21,203 nt of DNA from Sulfolobus sp. SCGC AB-777_G06 (GTDB taxonomy: Archaea; Thermoproteota; Thermoprotei_A; Sulfolobales; Sulfolobaceae): the NCBI GenBank assembly GCA_003086555.1, contig QEFN01000019.1:1-21203 (forward strand), in the 5' to 3' direction. Below, in pieces: positions 12,827 through 20,624 of the stretch. Position 1 is the first letter of the stretch. The number at the start of each line of letters is the position of its first letter. Both the position numbers and the translations under genes were made by a program. The notes under the pieces were generated by a model that saw only the letters and a program-made list of their open reading frames with translations, did not search any database and was not told the DNA's origin.

Positions 12827-14356
12827 TTAATTCTGTTTAGTCCTCACCTCTTTCATGCCGGAAATAACTCCCCAAGGGTAGAACACTGCTACTGAAACTA
12901 TTGCTACAATAGCTGACGCTAAGTAGAAATTGATAAGGTTTAACGCACCGTCAGACCCTATGTAAGACATTAGTGTAAGGAACGCTATATAAACTATGTA
13001 CCATAAAGAGTTAGTGAAGTTCTCCTTTATCTTGTAAATAACTCCAAATATTACTGAGCCTATAGTAAGTAGTAAGACCGCATAAGGGACTAGAGGCCAA
13101 CCCGACCAGAATACAATCAGTGAAGCTGAAGCGAAAGCTATCCCAGCAATGATGGCACCCCCCGGAATGATTTTCCTAGATATGCCTTGCTTCCTTAATA
13201 CCATCATGGCTACTGGATTAACTGAAAACCCGAGGTAACCGGCTACTACTGAATCAGTAATTAAGCCGTAAATCGTTGGTAATGGTGAAGAAATGTACGT
13301 TACTATTGCTCCTACTATCGCAAAGACTAATAAGGCCCAAGAGGGTATTGCGTATTTGTGATGTAAATCTTCCATCACTTTCGGGACGTATCCTGACCTC
13401 CCCATAGCAAATAGCACTCTGGTACCCGCTCCCAAGTATATATAGCCTGTAACAAAAGGTCCTATAATCCCTATTATAACCGTAAGTAATAATAACGCAT
13501 TAGCATGATATGATGAAGCAATATCTATAAAGGGATTTCCAGGGAGAGATGATAAAGCGGACCAATCCCCCTCTTTAATTCCCAGTCCGCTCCAGTTAAT
13601 CGCTCCTACAAATGCAACCGCGAACAGTACATAAATTAGGGATTGTCCTAATACCGTCAAGATTATTCCCTCTTTAAGCTTATCTGCGTCTTTAGTCTCT
13701 TCAGCGTAATCCGGTAAAACTCTTATCCCTCCGAACGCAAACATTGCAAGAGGGACCGCTGAAAAAACTCCTGCTATTCCGAAAGGTAAGAAACCGTAAG
13801 AAGTGAAGTTACTAACGTTAAACGATACGAATACAACTCCTATAGCTACAGCAACGTACATGATAAGTTTAATAAGACCGAAAGCTAAAGTTGACCTTCC
13901 AAAAACTTTTACACCGAAATAATTAAACGGAACGAATAATAAGAGTAGGATAACTCCTAATATAACACCTTGTAGTGTAGGTACACCCGTTTGTTGGTTG
14001 ATCAAACCAGAGTAAAAGAAATCTAAACCTTCTACTACGGCTAAGGCCTCGATAGGTGGTATGAAAAGGTACCAGATCAAGTCAGCCATGGCGTTTATGA
14101 AATTTGTTACTCTTCCGTGACTGTACAAAGCATATCTTGAAGGGCCTCCAGCTTCAGGATAAGTTAAGGATAACTCAACGTAAGTAAGGCTTACAAAGAA
14201 GTAGAAGATCGATCCCAATATCCATCCCAACACTACACCCGGTCCTGCTACTGCCGCCATACCTGCTGAACTAAAGAGGACTCCAGTCCCTACTGCTCCC
14301 GCGATACCTATAACTACAAGTTCAATTAAACCTAATTCTTTACGTAATGGCATCAT
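12827..14356 (-). CDS. Amino acid permease, APC superfamily
   Basis: The protein of about 509 residues has twelve or more hydrophobic segments and should import amino acids or related amines across the cytoplasmic membrane. The N-terminal signature 'LIELVVIGIAGAVGTGVLFSSAG' is the broken first membrane helix (G-x-G-T/I-G) that binds substrate carboxylate in APC transporters. Further APC hallmarks are 'YVELSLTYPEAGGPSRYA' in helix 3 and 'GTRVLFAMGRSGYVPKVMEDLHHKYAIPSWALL' after helix 8. The open frame extends upstream to a TTG at 14404, but I place the start at ATG 14356 because a TATA box (14378-14384) lies 22-28 bases before it, which makes the mRNA leaderless and excludes the extension. It is transcribed divergently from the cation exporter gene. 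Substrate specificity cannot be read. Confidence 0.9.
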   Translation of the reverse strand: MMPLRKELGLIELVVIGIAGAVGTGVLFSSAGMAAVAGPGVVLGWILGSIFYFFVSLTYVELSLTYPEAGGPSRYALYSHGRVTNFINAMADLIWYLFIPPIEALAVVEGLDFFYSGLINQQTGVPTLQGVILGVILLLLFVPFNYFGVKVFGRSTLAFGLIKLIMYVAVAIGVVFVSFNVSNFTSYGFLPFGIAGVFSAVPLAMFAFGGIRVLPDYAEETKDADKLKEGIILTVLGQSLIYVLFAVAFVGAINWSGLGIKEGDWSALSSLPGNPFIDIASSYHANALLLLTVIIGIIGPFVTGYIYLGAGTRVLFAMGRSGYVPKVMEDLHHKYAIPSWALLVFAIVGAIVTYISSPLPTIYGLITDSVVAGYLGFSVNPVAMMVLRKQGISRKIIPGGAIIAGIAFASASLIVFWSGWPLVPYAVLLLTIGSVIFGVIYKIKENFTNSLWYIVYIAFLTLMSYIGSDGALNLINFYLASAIVAIVSVAVFYPWGVISGMKEVRTKQN

Positions 14357-14377
14357 TATATATAAAGTATATAAGCC

Positions 14378-14384
14378 TATATAA
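14378..14384 (-). promoter_or_regulatory. TATA box of the amino acid permease gene
   Basis: TTATATA on the minus strand, 22-28 bases before ATG 14356. It decides the start codon, because it lies inside the longer open frame. Confidence 0.6.
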
Positions 14385-14495
14385 CCATTTATTAAAAAAG
14401 ACAAGAAAATTGTGTAACAAGAAATTAAAATTATACAAGTTAATTATCTGTATTACTATTAAAAATTGAGTTCATTTGGACTTCCCTAAAGTAAG

Positions 14496-14504
14496 TATTT
14501 AAAA
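14496..14504 (+). promoter_or_regulatory. TATA box of the cation exporter gene
   Basis: TATTTAAAA is 21-29 bases before GTG 14525, giving a leaderless transcript. It shares the 168-base divergent spacer with the permease promoter. Confidence 0.6.
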
Positions 14505-14524
14505 TTACAATGAGATAAAAGATT

Positions 14525-15343
14525 GTGAGAAAAACAGAACTAGGGTTTTGGTCAATATTTGTACTAACCCTTATTACAGCTTTTGTAGGTAGGAGCGTCA
14601 CTTTAGGAACGGAAGCAATACATGCACTACTTGATGCCCTAGTAGTCTCGATTTCTGCATATATTATTAAAGTAGTCAATAAGAGGGATGGAATGTATAC
14701 TTACGGTCTTCACAGATTAGAAGTACTAAGTGCTTTACTTAATATTTTTACCGTAATAATGGGTTCAACTCTAGGAGCTGCGTTTGCTGCTATATTCCTT
14801 TTTAATCGAGTCACTGATAACCCTTACATTCTTTTACTCTCCTCATTAGTGTCCCTTTTTATTTCAGTGCTAGTAGTAAAAAGCGGAGAAGATGAGGACA
14901 AAAATACTGGAATTTTATTTCATGCTTTTGAAGATAGTTTAGTATACTTGATAGGTGCTGTAACGGGACTAGCAATAGTATTTACAAAATATTACTTCCT
15001 AGATCCAATTGCCGCAATTTTAACGATTCCCGTAATCCTATTTTTCTCTGTTGGTGTTTTAAAGAATTCTTATTATGTCTTTATGGAACGCTCTCCGGTT
15101 AATGTTAATGAAGTGAAAAGAGATCTGAATCCAATTTTTAAGGAAATAGACGATATACACGTCTGGAACTTATGCGATCACATTAGGATCGCTACACTAC
15201 ATGTAAGGGAAAATCCTGATATTACATTGAGCGAGTTAGACAAGAAGAGAGAGATGGCAGAGGATATATTGAAAAAGAAATTCGATATTACGCATGTAAC
15301 TATACAGTTTGAGAGTAATATTCTCCACGAACATGAGTTTTGA
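14525..15343 (+). CDS. Cation diffusion facilitator (CDF), zinc-type exporter
   Basis: The 272-residue membrane protein likely expels Zn2+ (or Cd2+/Co2+) in exchange for protons. The tetrahedral metal site of CDF zinc transporters is intact: His33 and Asp37 in helix 2 ('EAIHALLDALV') and His133 and Asp137 in helix 5 ('FHAFEDSLV'). His-x3-Asp in both helices is the zinc/cadmium pattern rather than the Asp-rich manganese pattern. The loop motif 'YTYGLHRLEVLSALLN' (58-73) is nearly the classical CzcD/ZnT motif. The usual His-rich cytoplasmic loop is replaced by a short acidic one (GEDEDKN, 121-127). The C-terminal domain (about 195-272) has the ferredoxin-like regulatory fold with 'DIHVWNL' and 'THVTIQFE' and ends in His-Glu-His. 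The GTG start is fixed by the TATA box. Confidence 0.92.
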   Translation: MRKTELGFWSIFVLTLITAFVGRSVTLGTEAIHALLDALVVSISAYIIKVVNKRDGMYTYGLHRLEVLSALLNIFTVIMGSTLGAAFAAIFLFNRVTDNPYILLLSSLVSLFISVLVVKSGEDEDKNTGILFHAFEDSLVYLIGAVTGLAIVFTKYYFLDPIAAILTIPVILFFSVGVLKNSYYVFMERSPVNVNEVKRDLNPIFKEIDDIHVWNLCDHIRIATLHVRENPDITLSELDKKREMAEDILKKKFDITHVTIQFESNILHEHEF

Positions 15344-15351
15344 ATAAAAAG

Positions 15352-15359
15352 TTAAATAA
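15352..15359 (+). promoter_or_regulatory. TATA box of the HAD-fold gene
   Basis: TTAAATAA is 21-28 bases before GTG 15380, which makes that codon the first of a leaderless mRNA. Confidence 0.5.
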
Positions 15360-15379
15360 TATCGAGAACAAGATGGCTA

Positions 15380-15913
15380 GTGTCATTCAAAATTCTTTTA
15401 GTTGATTTCGATAACACTCTCTTCAATACAGACCCTTGTGTGGAACAAGCAGCTTTGGAATTATGGAGTCAGAGACTGACGGGAGAGCAGGTGAGAAAGG
15501 AGAAAAGGCCTGGTAAGAGTGCAATATATTCTCTAGCCTATACTAAATACCACTATTTAGCAGAGCCTAATGTCGATTTGATTGAGTATCTGAAACTAAG
15601 GATTAAACAAGGGGATAAAGTTTTTGTTTTAACGGCTAGGCATTGTTCCGTAAGGAGTTATGTTGATTTCTCCCTACTATCGCACGGTCTTATAGTAAAT
15701 GGAGTTATTTGTAGGACAGATGACGAAATGAAGATGAAGGATGAGGAATGGAAAGCCCAGATAATCTCTATTTTTAAGGGAGACGTCGAAGTTTATGATG
15801 ATAAGGAAGAAAATCTAAGGTTTTTCTATGAGTCCAAGCTCCCAGTAAAGCTCTTCCTTGTCAAAAATAGGGTAATAACCCCTTATCTCAACAATTCAAA
15901 TTTTACCTCGTAG
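15380..15913 (+). CDS. HAD-superfamily hydrolase
   Basis: The 177-residue cytoplasmic protein has the HAD phosphatase fold. Motif I is DFDNTL (9-14) with nucleophile Asp9 and acid/base Asp11. Motif II is 'VFVLTARH' with Thr85, motif III is probably a Lys in 'EMKMKDEEWK' (116-125), and motif IV is Asp140-Asp141 in 'EVYDDKEEN'. The cap is minimal, so a small or macromolecular phosphate ester could be the substrate. The architecture recalls HAD-like proteins described in RNA or nucleotide metabolism, but I cannot assign one. The out-of-frame ATG at 15373 is not usable; GTG 15380 fits the TATA box. The last 31 bases overlap the convergent epimerase gene. Confidence 0.8.
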   Translation: MSFKILLVDFDNTLFNTDPCVEQAALELWSQRLTGEQVRKEKRPGKSAIYSLAYTKYHYLAEPNVDLIEYLKLRIKQGDKVFVLTARHCSVRSYVDFSLLSHGLIVNGVICRTDDEMKMKDEEWKAQIISIFKGDVEVYDDKEENLRFFYESKLPVKLFLVKNRVITPYLNNSNFTS

Positions 15914-16665
15914 GTAACTTTTTCTCCAGGCTGAATGACCTTAAGACCTATACCGTTATGGTAAGCATCTGGAGCTCCGCTCATGGGCTCAACTGCTACT
16001 GCATTCTGGGTAGTGTATATTTGCACATAGTCCAGATTTTTCTTATTTATTTTAACCTCCGAATACTCAGAGGAAAGCACTAACTCCTCGACAGGCATAT
16101 AAAAGCAATCATCGTACTGCTTAGTTCCGTCTACCTCTTCCTCAATCATCTCCCCAGTAGGTATTTTATTTATACTTACGCATTTCTTTCCCTTATTGGG
16201 GGTTAGATTCCATAATCCCTTAACAATAAAGTAAGGGTGAAAACCTACTGTGAGTGGTGCGTTAGAGTAACCAATGTTGTTTATTTGAAGTCTGATAAGG
16301 ATACTGCCAAAGTCTATAACGTAGAGAGTGTTAACCTCTAACGATGTGGGATAGCCTTCAGAATCAAGGCTTAATGACAGCGACACCGAGGTATCGTTTG
16401 ATTTTACTATTTTCCATATTTTGTCCATAACTAGCCCATGTATTGCATTTCCTTCAGCGTTGACTGGTAATGAGTATTCTTTTCCATTCCACGTGTACTT
16501 TCCGCCCTTTATTCTGTTAGCGAACGGTATTAATAACGCCATTCCCCCTCTTGTTTGTCTCTCCTTTCCTTGAAGTAAAACTTCCTTACCTTTCAAAGTT
16601 AAGCTGAACAAATAAGCACCTTTCTCGAGAATGACTGCCCTAGAGTCGCCTTTCCTTATCTCCAT
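15883..16665 (-). CDS. Aldose 1-epimerase family protein (galactose mutarotase-like)
   Basis: The 260-residue protein has the beta-sandwich epimerase signature. Phe-Ala-Asn-Arg (48-51) binds the sugar, His76 in 'GNAIHGL' and catalytic acid His143 in 'GFHPYF' are both present, and the general base Glu226 is in 'AVAVEPMSG'. All residues needed to interconvert alpha and beta anomers are therefore there. Substrates could be glucose, galactose or a sugar phosphate; Sulfolobales use sugars through the branched Entner-Doudoroff route. It is shorter than bacterial GalM (about 340 residues) and nearer the compact archaeal and YeaD-like forms. The ATG is 24-30 bases downstream of a TATA-like TTAAAAA (16689-16695 on the minus strand), which overlaps the stop codon of the preceding gene, so it probably has its own promoter. 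Confidence 0.9.
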   Translation of the reverse strand: MEIRKGDSRAVILEKGAYLFSLTLKGKEVLLQGKERQTRGGMALLIPFANRIKGGKYTWNGKEYSLPVNAEGNAIHGLVMDKIWKIVKSNDTSVSLSLSLDSEGYPTSLEVNTLYVIDFGSILIRLQINNIGYSNAPLTVGFHPYFIVKGLWNLTPNKGKKCVSINKIPTGEMIEEEVDGTKQYDDCFYMPVEELVLSSEYSEVKINKKNLDYVQIYTTQNAVAVEPMSGAPDAYHNGIGLKVIQPGEKVTYEVKFELLR

Positions 16666-16680
16666 GAGAAGATATATTGT

Positions 16681-16686
16681 AAAAAA
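16681..16686 (-). terminator. T-tract between the SPFH operon and the epimerase gene
   Basis: On the minus strand a T6 tract follows the membrane-protein stop codon by five bases and lies downstream of the epimerase TATA-like box. Terminator and next promoter are thus packed into the 26-base spacer. Confidence 0.35.
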
Positions 16687-16691
16687 GGTTT

Positions 16692-17102
16692 TTAACTTAC
16701 CGACGAGGCAAAGCCTCCGATAGCCCCGTTAATTATGTTAAATGCAATTATTAATCCCACATACGTCTGAATATAGGGTACGTGAAAGGCATAGGGGAGA
16801 ATAGAAAATATTAAATAACCTGCCCCTGTGTAGAACCCTAATTTTCTAGTTCCTCCGAGCTCTTTTACAATTAAGTTCGACCTGATAGGTGTTACAAAGG
16901 CTATGCTAAGAGCCAATACTATTAACTGTATTATTCCAAGAGTCGGTGTAATAAAAAGAGATATTATAGGTGAGATCGAGATCATCGACGGGGGGTAGAA
17001 AAATTTAACGGCTAAGGCAGTAATAGCCATGATTACGGTTAATACGAAAGAAAAACCTACACCTGCAGCTATGTTCCAGCTTAGATCCCTACTGTTCATC
17101 AT
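16692..17102 (-). CDS. Small four-helix membrane protein, partner of the SPFH protein
   Basis: The protein of about 136 residues has four hydrophobic segments: 'VGFSFVLTVIMAITALAVKFF', 'IISLFITPTLGIIQLIVLALSIAFV', 'GFYTGAGYLIFSILPYAF', and 'YVGLIIAFNIINGAIGGFASSVS' ending at the C-terminus. I recognise no transporter or enzyme motif. The start is placed at the first of two adjacent ATG codons (17102, 17099) that overlap the end of the SPFH gene; a GTG at 17114 would add four residues. The 14-base overlap suggests coupled translation, and membrane-microdomain scaffolds of the SPFH type often have a small integral-membrane partner (as NfeD proteins do for many stomatins). This protein is not NfeD-like by sequence. 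Confidence 0.65.
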   Translation of the reverse strand: MMNSRDLSWNIAAGVGFSFVLTVIMAITALAVKFFYPPSMISISPIISLFITPTLGIIQLIVLALSIAFVTPIRSNLIVKELGGTRKLGFYTGAGYLIFSILPYAFHVPYIQTYVGLIIAFNIINGAIGGFASSVS

Positions 17103-18057
17103 CTTTAGTCCCACTAGTTTTTACGTCTCCGAAGACTTGTTTTATCGCCGCTTGGAACAGCGAGGGATTCGGAGTAGTCCCTCCTCCAGAGGATTGCCCT
17201 CCTGGCGTATTTCCTCCTTGAGTCCCTAGCATTACTCCGGTTGTAGTGTACGGTGCACCGCTGACTACTATTGTTGATAAATCTGGGAAATAAGGTATGC
17301 CCAAAGCCATGTTTACGCTTGCTGGGTCGCTTTTCTCGGCAAGAAGCCTCGCTAATCCTAACCTTACTGCGTCGTATATTTCAATACCTAGATCTCTTAA
17401 TTGTAAGATCCTTCTGAGCTCTGGATCTTGGGGAATTAGCTTTATCATTCTTACTGATATTAACTCGATTCCTATCTCAGATAAGAACGTTTTGAGACCG
17501 GCTGTTACGGCAGTGGTTATATCGCCGAACTTCTTAAATACTTCGATTAGCTTCACGTGATTTAACACTTGACTTACCTCTTGGTCTACTATGGGTGATA
17601 TATAAGTTGCTAGATCAGCGTCTCTGAAAAACTGAGCCCCGAACTGAACGTTAGTTATTAGCAATGAGGGGTTCTGGACTCTGAAATATACAGCTACTTC
17701 GTATTCCAGTGGTACAAGGTCGTCTGTTTGACTAACACCGGCTAGCCTAACTTCATGTCTTGTGGTCGAAATGAAATATACTACGGTGTCATAAGGTAGT
17801 TGGTTATATCTGAACTTAGAAAGAAAAGCTGAGAGCGGATTTGCTGGCGACTGTATGTTATGACTTCCAGGTGGTAGTTCAGCAGCTATTTGACCTTGGA
17901 TCACCACTACACATCTCTCTGTCGGTTGCACTATTATTAAAGATTTTGAGGTAATATTTTCTTTAGGATATCTGAAAATTATTACATCTTGACCCATTGC
18001 CGAAGTTCCGTTGTCTAATTCAGTAGAAATTACTTGGCCTCTTATTGAAATTGACAT
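17089..18057 (-). CDS. SPFH (band 7 / stomatin-like) domain protein, YdjI-type
   Basis: The 322-residue protein has an SPFH domain at about 38-235. It opens with 'LIIVQPTERCVVVIQGQIAAELPPGSHNI' (40-68), the strand pair by which this family begins, followed by a long helix-rich stretch 'FKKFGDITTAVTAGLKTFLSEIGIELISVRMIKLIPQDPELR'. This opening is closest to the SPFH group once annotated as virion-core-like (YdjI) rather than to classical stomatins, since there is no N-terminal membrane hairpin. Residues about 275-300 are a Gly/Ser/Thr/Pro-rich linker, and a short acidic C-terminal segment ends the chain. Such proteins form oligomeric scaffolds, often at the membrane. The following gene encodes a four-helix membrane protein that could anchor it. 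The promoter has a TTTTTAAA-like box on the minus strand near 18085-18100. Confidence 0.8.
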   Translation of the reverse strand: MSISIRGQVISTELDNGTSAMGQDVIIFRYPKENITSKSLIIVQPTERCVVVIQGQIAAELPPGSHNIQSPANPLSAFLSKFRYNQLPYDTVVYFISTTRHEVRLAGVSQTDDLVPLEYEVAVYFRVQNPSLLITNVQFGAQFFRDADLATYISPIVDQEVSQVLNHVKLIEVFKKFGDITTAVTAGLKTFLSEIGIELISVRMIKLIPQDPELRRILQLRDLGIEIYDAVRLGLARLLAEKSDPASVNMALGIPYFPDLSTIVVSGAPYTTTGVMLGTQGGNTPGGQSSGGGTTPNPSLFQAAIKQVFGDVKTSGTKDDEQ

Positions 18058-18402
18058 TCTTCTTCGAACTTTAACATTCTCTTATGAGTTTAAAAACCTT
18101 ATCGATAGTAAAGCGTAAGCGGATTATAACACGACTTTCCTATGACGAGCATCTCATTGTTATTTATAAAATATTCACTAATTAAACATTAGATAGTTTA
18201 AATTGTTACGTATGCATCTTCTATGGATGTGATAATTTATACCTTATCTCTTAGATTAACCAATGTCTTATTCACAGATTGCTTTTTCCCTCGCTTAGTT
18301 AGACACTGTAGAAAAGTATGATGTTTATTTCTAAGTAGGTTCTTTATTTAAAACTCACTTCGACGTTAATTTTAAAGTGAGACGTATATAATTTATCTTA
18401 GT
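18058..18402. other. 345-base divergent spacer with several TATA-like boxes
   Basis: The spacer separates the SPFH gene (minus) from L13e (plus). On the plus strand it holds at least three good TATA-like stretches: TTTATAAAAT near 18162-18172, AATTTATA near 18233, and TTATTTAAA near 18343. It contains no open frame above about 16 codons and no tRNA-like or box C/D pattern. Either L13e has a long or alternative leader, or a small RNA is made here. Nothing else is seen. Confidence 0.4.
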
Positions 18403-18669
18403 ATGGAGCTTAGGCCTATCGTTAAGAGGCCTAACTACCATTTCGAGTATAAGTACGAGAGAAAGGAAACTAAAGAAGGAAGGGGGTTTAGCTTAGGCGA
18501 AATAAAGGAAGCAAAGCTCACTTTACTACAAGCTAAGAAATTAAGTATAAGAATTGACAAGAGGAGAAAAAGTGTCCACAAGGAGAACGTAGATGCATTA
18601 GTAAAATATGTTGAAAGTATTAACAAAAAACAAGAGGAGAAGAGCAAGAGCGAAGAAAAGAAACAGTAA
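18403..18669 (+). CDS. rpl13e: Large-subunit ribosomal protein L13e
   Basis: The 88-residue, very basic protein matches the archaeal eL13 pattern: 'VKRPNYHFEYK' at the N-terminus, then 'GRGFSLGEIKEAKLTLLQAKKLSIRIDKRRKSVHKENVDALVKYV' (27-70). This is the core that binds 23S rRNA helices in the large subunit. A Lys/Glu-rich tail (QEEKSKSEEKKQ) closes the chain. eL13 is present in eukaryotes and Thermoproteota, supporting a crenarchaeal origin. The gene stands outside the ribosomal operons, as usual for this protein. TTTTAAA at 18370-18376 lies about 27-33 bases upstream of the ATG and is a possible TATA box. It ends six bases from the convergent DUF2258-like gene. Confidence 0.88.
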   Translation: MELRPIVKRPNYHFEYKYERKETKEGRGFSLGEIKEAKLTLLQAKKLSIRIDKRRKSVHKENVDALVKYVESINKKQEEKSKSEEKKQ

Positions 18670-18675
18670 ACTATC

Positions 18676-19149
18676 TTACTCCATTGACTTCAGGAGTTGT
18701 TCTATCTGAACTACTTTTTTCTTATAGTTCTGAATATCTTCCTCTAGTACTTTTATCTTATCTTCATAACTCTTACACATCTTTTTGATTTCTTCTTCAT
18801 TATAGTACCTTAAAATTCTCAGATTAGAGAATACTAACTTCTTATTTTGCTCGTCATATTCTGCATCTACTATAATCTTAATCACACTAAGCTTGTCAAG
18901 CTTCATTTCATTAACGATCTTGTCGTAGAGCTGTTTATTTAACTCTGCAATGTCTCTAATAATTACTTCCTTTGGAACCATTTTACTGAAAGCTACTAGA
19001 GCAACTCTCCTAAGTTTGTCTGCATATCTGGCAGCTATAATAAGTCCGGTACTTAATTCCATCTTGTTTTTTCCTAGAGCTGTCGCTCTAGCTGTAATTT
19101 GCTCGTACTCTTCTGCTCTTTCAAGATCTCTTGAATACTCCTCTGCCAT
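18676..19149 (-). CDS. DUF2258-like crenarchaeal conserved protein
   Basis: The 157-residue soluble protein resembles the crenarchaeal DUF2258 family, whose function I do not know. The recognisable core is 'LSTGLIIAARYADKLRRVALVAFSKM' (about 33-58) with 'DIAELNKQLYDKIV' (66-79) and strands 'LSVIKIIVDAEYDEQNKKLVFSNLRILRYY' (87-116). A C-terminal coiled coil of about 35 residues follows (EDKIKVLEEDIQNYKKKVVQIEQLL), indicating oligomerisation. There are no catalytic motifs or membrane segments. It lies tail to tail with L13e with a six-base gap, so the two transcripts must overlap at their ends. The family name is from memory of its pattern. Confidence 0.65.
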   Translation of the reverse strand: MAEEYSRDLERAEEYEQITARATALGKNKMELSTGLIIAARYADKLRRVALVAFSKMVPKEVIIRDIAELNKQLYDKIVNEMKLDKLSVIKIIVDAEYDEQNKKLVFSNLRILRYYNEEEIKKMCKSYEDKIKVLEEDIQNYKKKVVQIEQLLKSME

Positions 19150-19242
19150 ATTTATAATTATATTTTACGGATAATTAAAACATTGTGGAATTCTATTTTT
19201 ATGGAAAAGAACTGAAATCCTTTAATTATTAGAATACAAAGC

Positions 19243-19256
19243 AAAAAAAAAAAAAA
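19243..19256 (-). terminator. T14 terminator after the MFS transporter gene
   Basis: On the minus strand, fourteen uninterrupted T residues begin 12 bases after the MFS stop codon. This is the longest homopolymer in the window and a strong archaeal U-tract terminator. Confidence 0.65.
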
Positions 19257-19267
19257 TCTCTGATTGT

Positions 19268-20383
19268 TTAACCCTCTCTGACTTTAGAAACGACTATTAA
19301 GAACGCAATGAACGACATTGTTGACGCAAATAAGTAGGCGTATACATAACTTATTTGGTATAAGAAGCCCATTAACGAATTTCCAATAAGGAGTCCTATA
19401 CTTCTTCCGAAGGATAGAGCACCCATTCCCGAGCCTAAACCTTCTGGGCTTAGTTTCGACATAATCGTGGGTTCGAAAGTCTCGGTTGACGCTACAGCTA
19501 TCCCCATTATTGACGATAACAAGTATATGAAAATTAGACCTCCTGACGATAGAAGGGCAAAACCCAGAGTAGCAATACTTGCCAGTAAATAACCTAAGAA
19601 AGCAAGTCCTTTATAACTCTCCAGTCTTATCTTGCCGAAGATATATCCGAAAAGAGAAGAGAAACCTAAGAAAACTCCGTACGTTACAGTAGCCAAATAG
19701 GTTTTATGTGAGAAATCGTATGCTGTGAGTATCGGGAAACCAAAACTATATTGGCTAAAGCCAAAAAACATAGTAGAAATAACTAGAAATAGAGCTGTTT
19801 TTCTGGGTCTTCTTGCTGTACCTTTTCTTCCAGCCTTCACTATAAACAATAACAACGTAGAAATTGTGAGAGGAACTGCAGTAAATAACAACACATAACC
19901 TATCCATATGTTGAAATATAGCGATAGTGTCAAATACGTTACAGCCAGCATTGCCCCTCCTATGTCTAGAGAATGTAAAATGCCGTAGGCTTCCTTTCTC
20001 TCTTCTTCAGAGGTCACTTCAGCCAGCATTGCCCTCCTTGCTGGGGTCCTGAAGTTCCGCGACCACCATCCGGCTACAAATAATAGGGCAGCTTCAAGGT
20101 AATTCTGGGCTAATCCGGTAAATGATAATATTATGATCAATGCATTACCAGTAACTGCTATGACTTTACTTCCTATTTTGTCCGCCATGTATCCCCCCAA
20201 TAGAGAAATTAAACTTCCTCCACCGTAGTTTAACGCCTCTACAATGCCATAAATGACTACTGGTGCGTGGAAGTATACTACAAGTAATATAGGTAAGGCT
20301 CCAACTGCTGCTTGATACCCTAAGTCTGCAAAGAATGCTGAGAACGAGATCTTCAGTACTTCTCCCTTGTTCTTTAGAGCCAT
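19268..20383 (-). CDS. Major facilitator superfamily (MFS) transporter
   Basis: The 371-residue membrane protein has about eleven to twelve helices in two halves. The MFS motif A region after helix 2 reads 'GGYMADKIGSKVIAVTGN' (62-79, pattern G-x-x-x-D-x-x-G-x-K). 'WWSRNFRTPARRAMLAEVTSEEERKEAYG' (105-133) is the typical helix 4-5 segment of drug/metabolite exporters and of several archaeal MFS proteins. A basic cytoplasmic loop (GRKGTARRPRK, about 184-194) separates the halves. It is somewhat short for an MFS (usually 400-450 residues) but both halves are complete. The substrate is unknown; an efflux role is only a guess. The ATG is 21-28 bases after TTATATAA (20404-20411), giving a leaderless mRNA. 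Confidence 0.85.
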   Translation of the reverse strand: MALKNKGEVLKISFSAFFADLGYQAAVGALPILLVVYFHAPVVIYGIVEALNYGGGSLISLLGGYMADKIGSKVIAVTGNALIIILSFTGLAQNYLEAALLFVAGWWSRNFRTPARRAMLAEVTSEEERKEAYGILHSLDIGGAMLAVTYLTLSLYFNIWIGYVLLFTAVPLTISTLLLFIVKAGRKGTARRPRKTALFLVISTMFFGFSQYSFGFPILTAYDFSHKTYLATVTYGVFLGFSSLFGYIFGKIRLESYKGLAFLGYLLASIATLGFALLSSGGLIFIYLLSSIMGIAVASTETFEPTIMSKLSPEGLGSGMGALSFGRSIGLLIGNSLMGFLYQISYVYAYLFASTMSFIAFLIVVSKVREG

Positions 20384-20403
20384 GAATAATTGTTATAATT
20401 TGA

Positions 20404-20411
20404 TTATATAA
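20404..20411 (-). promoter_or_regulatory. TATA box of the MFS transporter gene
   Basis: TTATATAA, palindromic, lies 21-28 bases before the ATG on the minus strand. Confidence 0.6.
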
Positions 20412-20607
20412 TATTATCTTGATAGATATATATTGCTTAACGAAGGAAAAGAGAGTGTATGACCTTTATATTTTACTTTAAATCACTCACATTAAAACAT
20501 TCTCTGTGAACATGATCCTTTCAAAGAGATAAAGAAGTCTAATCATGGATCTTAAGGGATCTGTCAGTTTACAACAGTAGAAAGTGAATTGATGTATGTT
20601 TGTTACA

Positions 20608-20624
20608 ACTGAAAGTATTTCAGT
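20608..20624. repeat. Perfect palindrome ACTGAAA-GTA-TTTCAGT
   Basis: Seven-base arms are exact inverted copies around a three-base centre. It may be an operator or a small RNA hairpin. It lies over 200 bases from the nearest start codon, so an operator for a known gene is unlikely. Confidence 0.35.

Noticed and set aside
14357..14404. N-terminal extension of the amino acid permease from TTG 14404
   Set aside because: The TATA box of the gene (14378-14384) lies inside this extension, and the conserved APC N-terminus begins right after ATG 14356.
18142..18192. 16-codon frame in the spacer upstream of L13e
   Set aside because: It has no promoter at the right distance, no ribosome-binding element and a length expected by chance.
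20487..20546. Small frame on the minus strand as a transposase remnant
   Set aside because: At 19 codons it is too short, there are no terminal inverted repeats or target duplications, and no matching fragments nearby.
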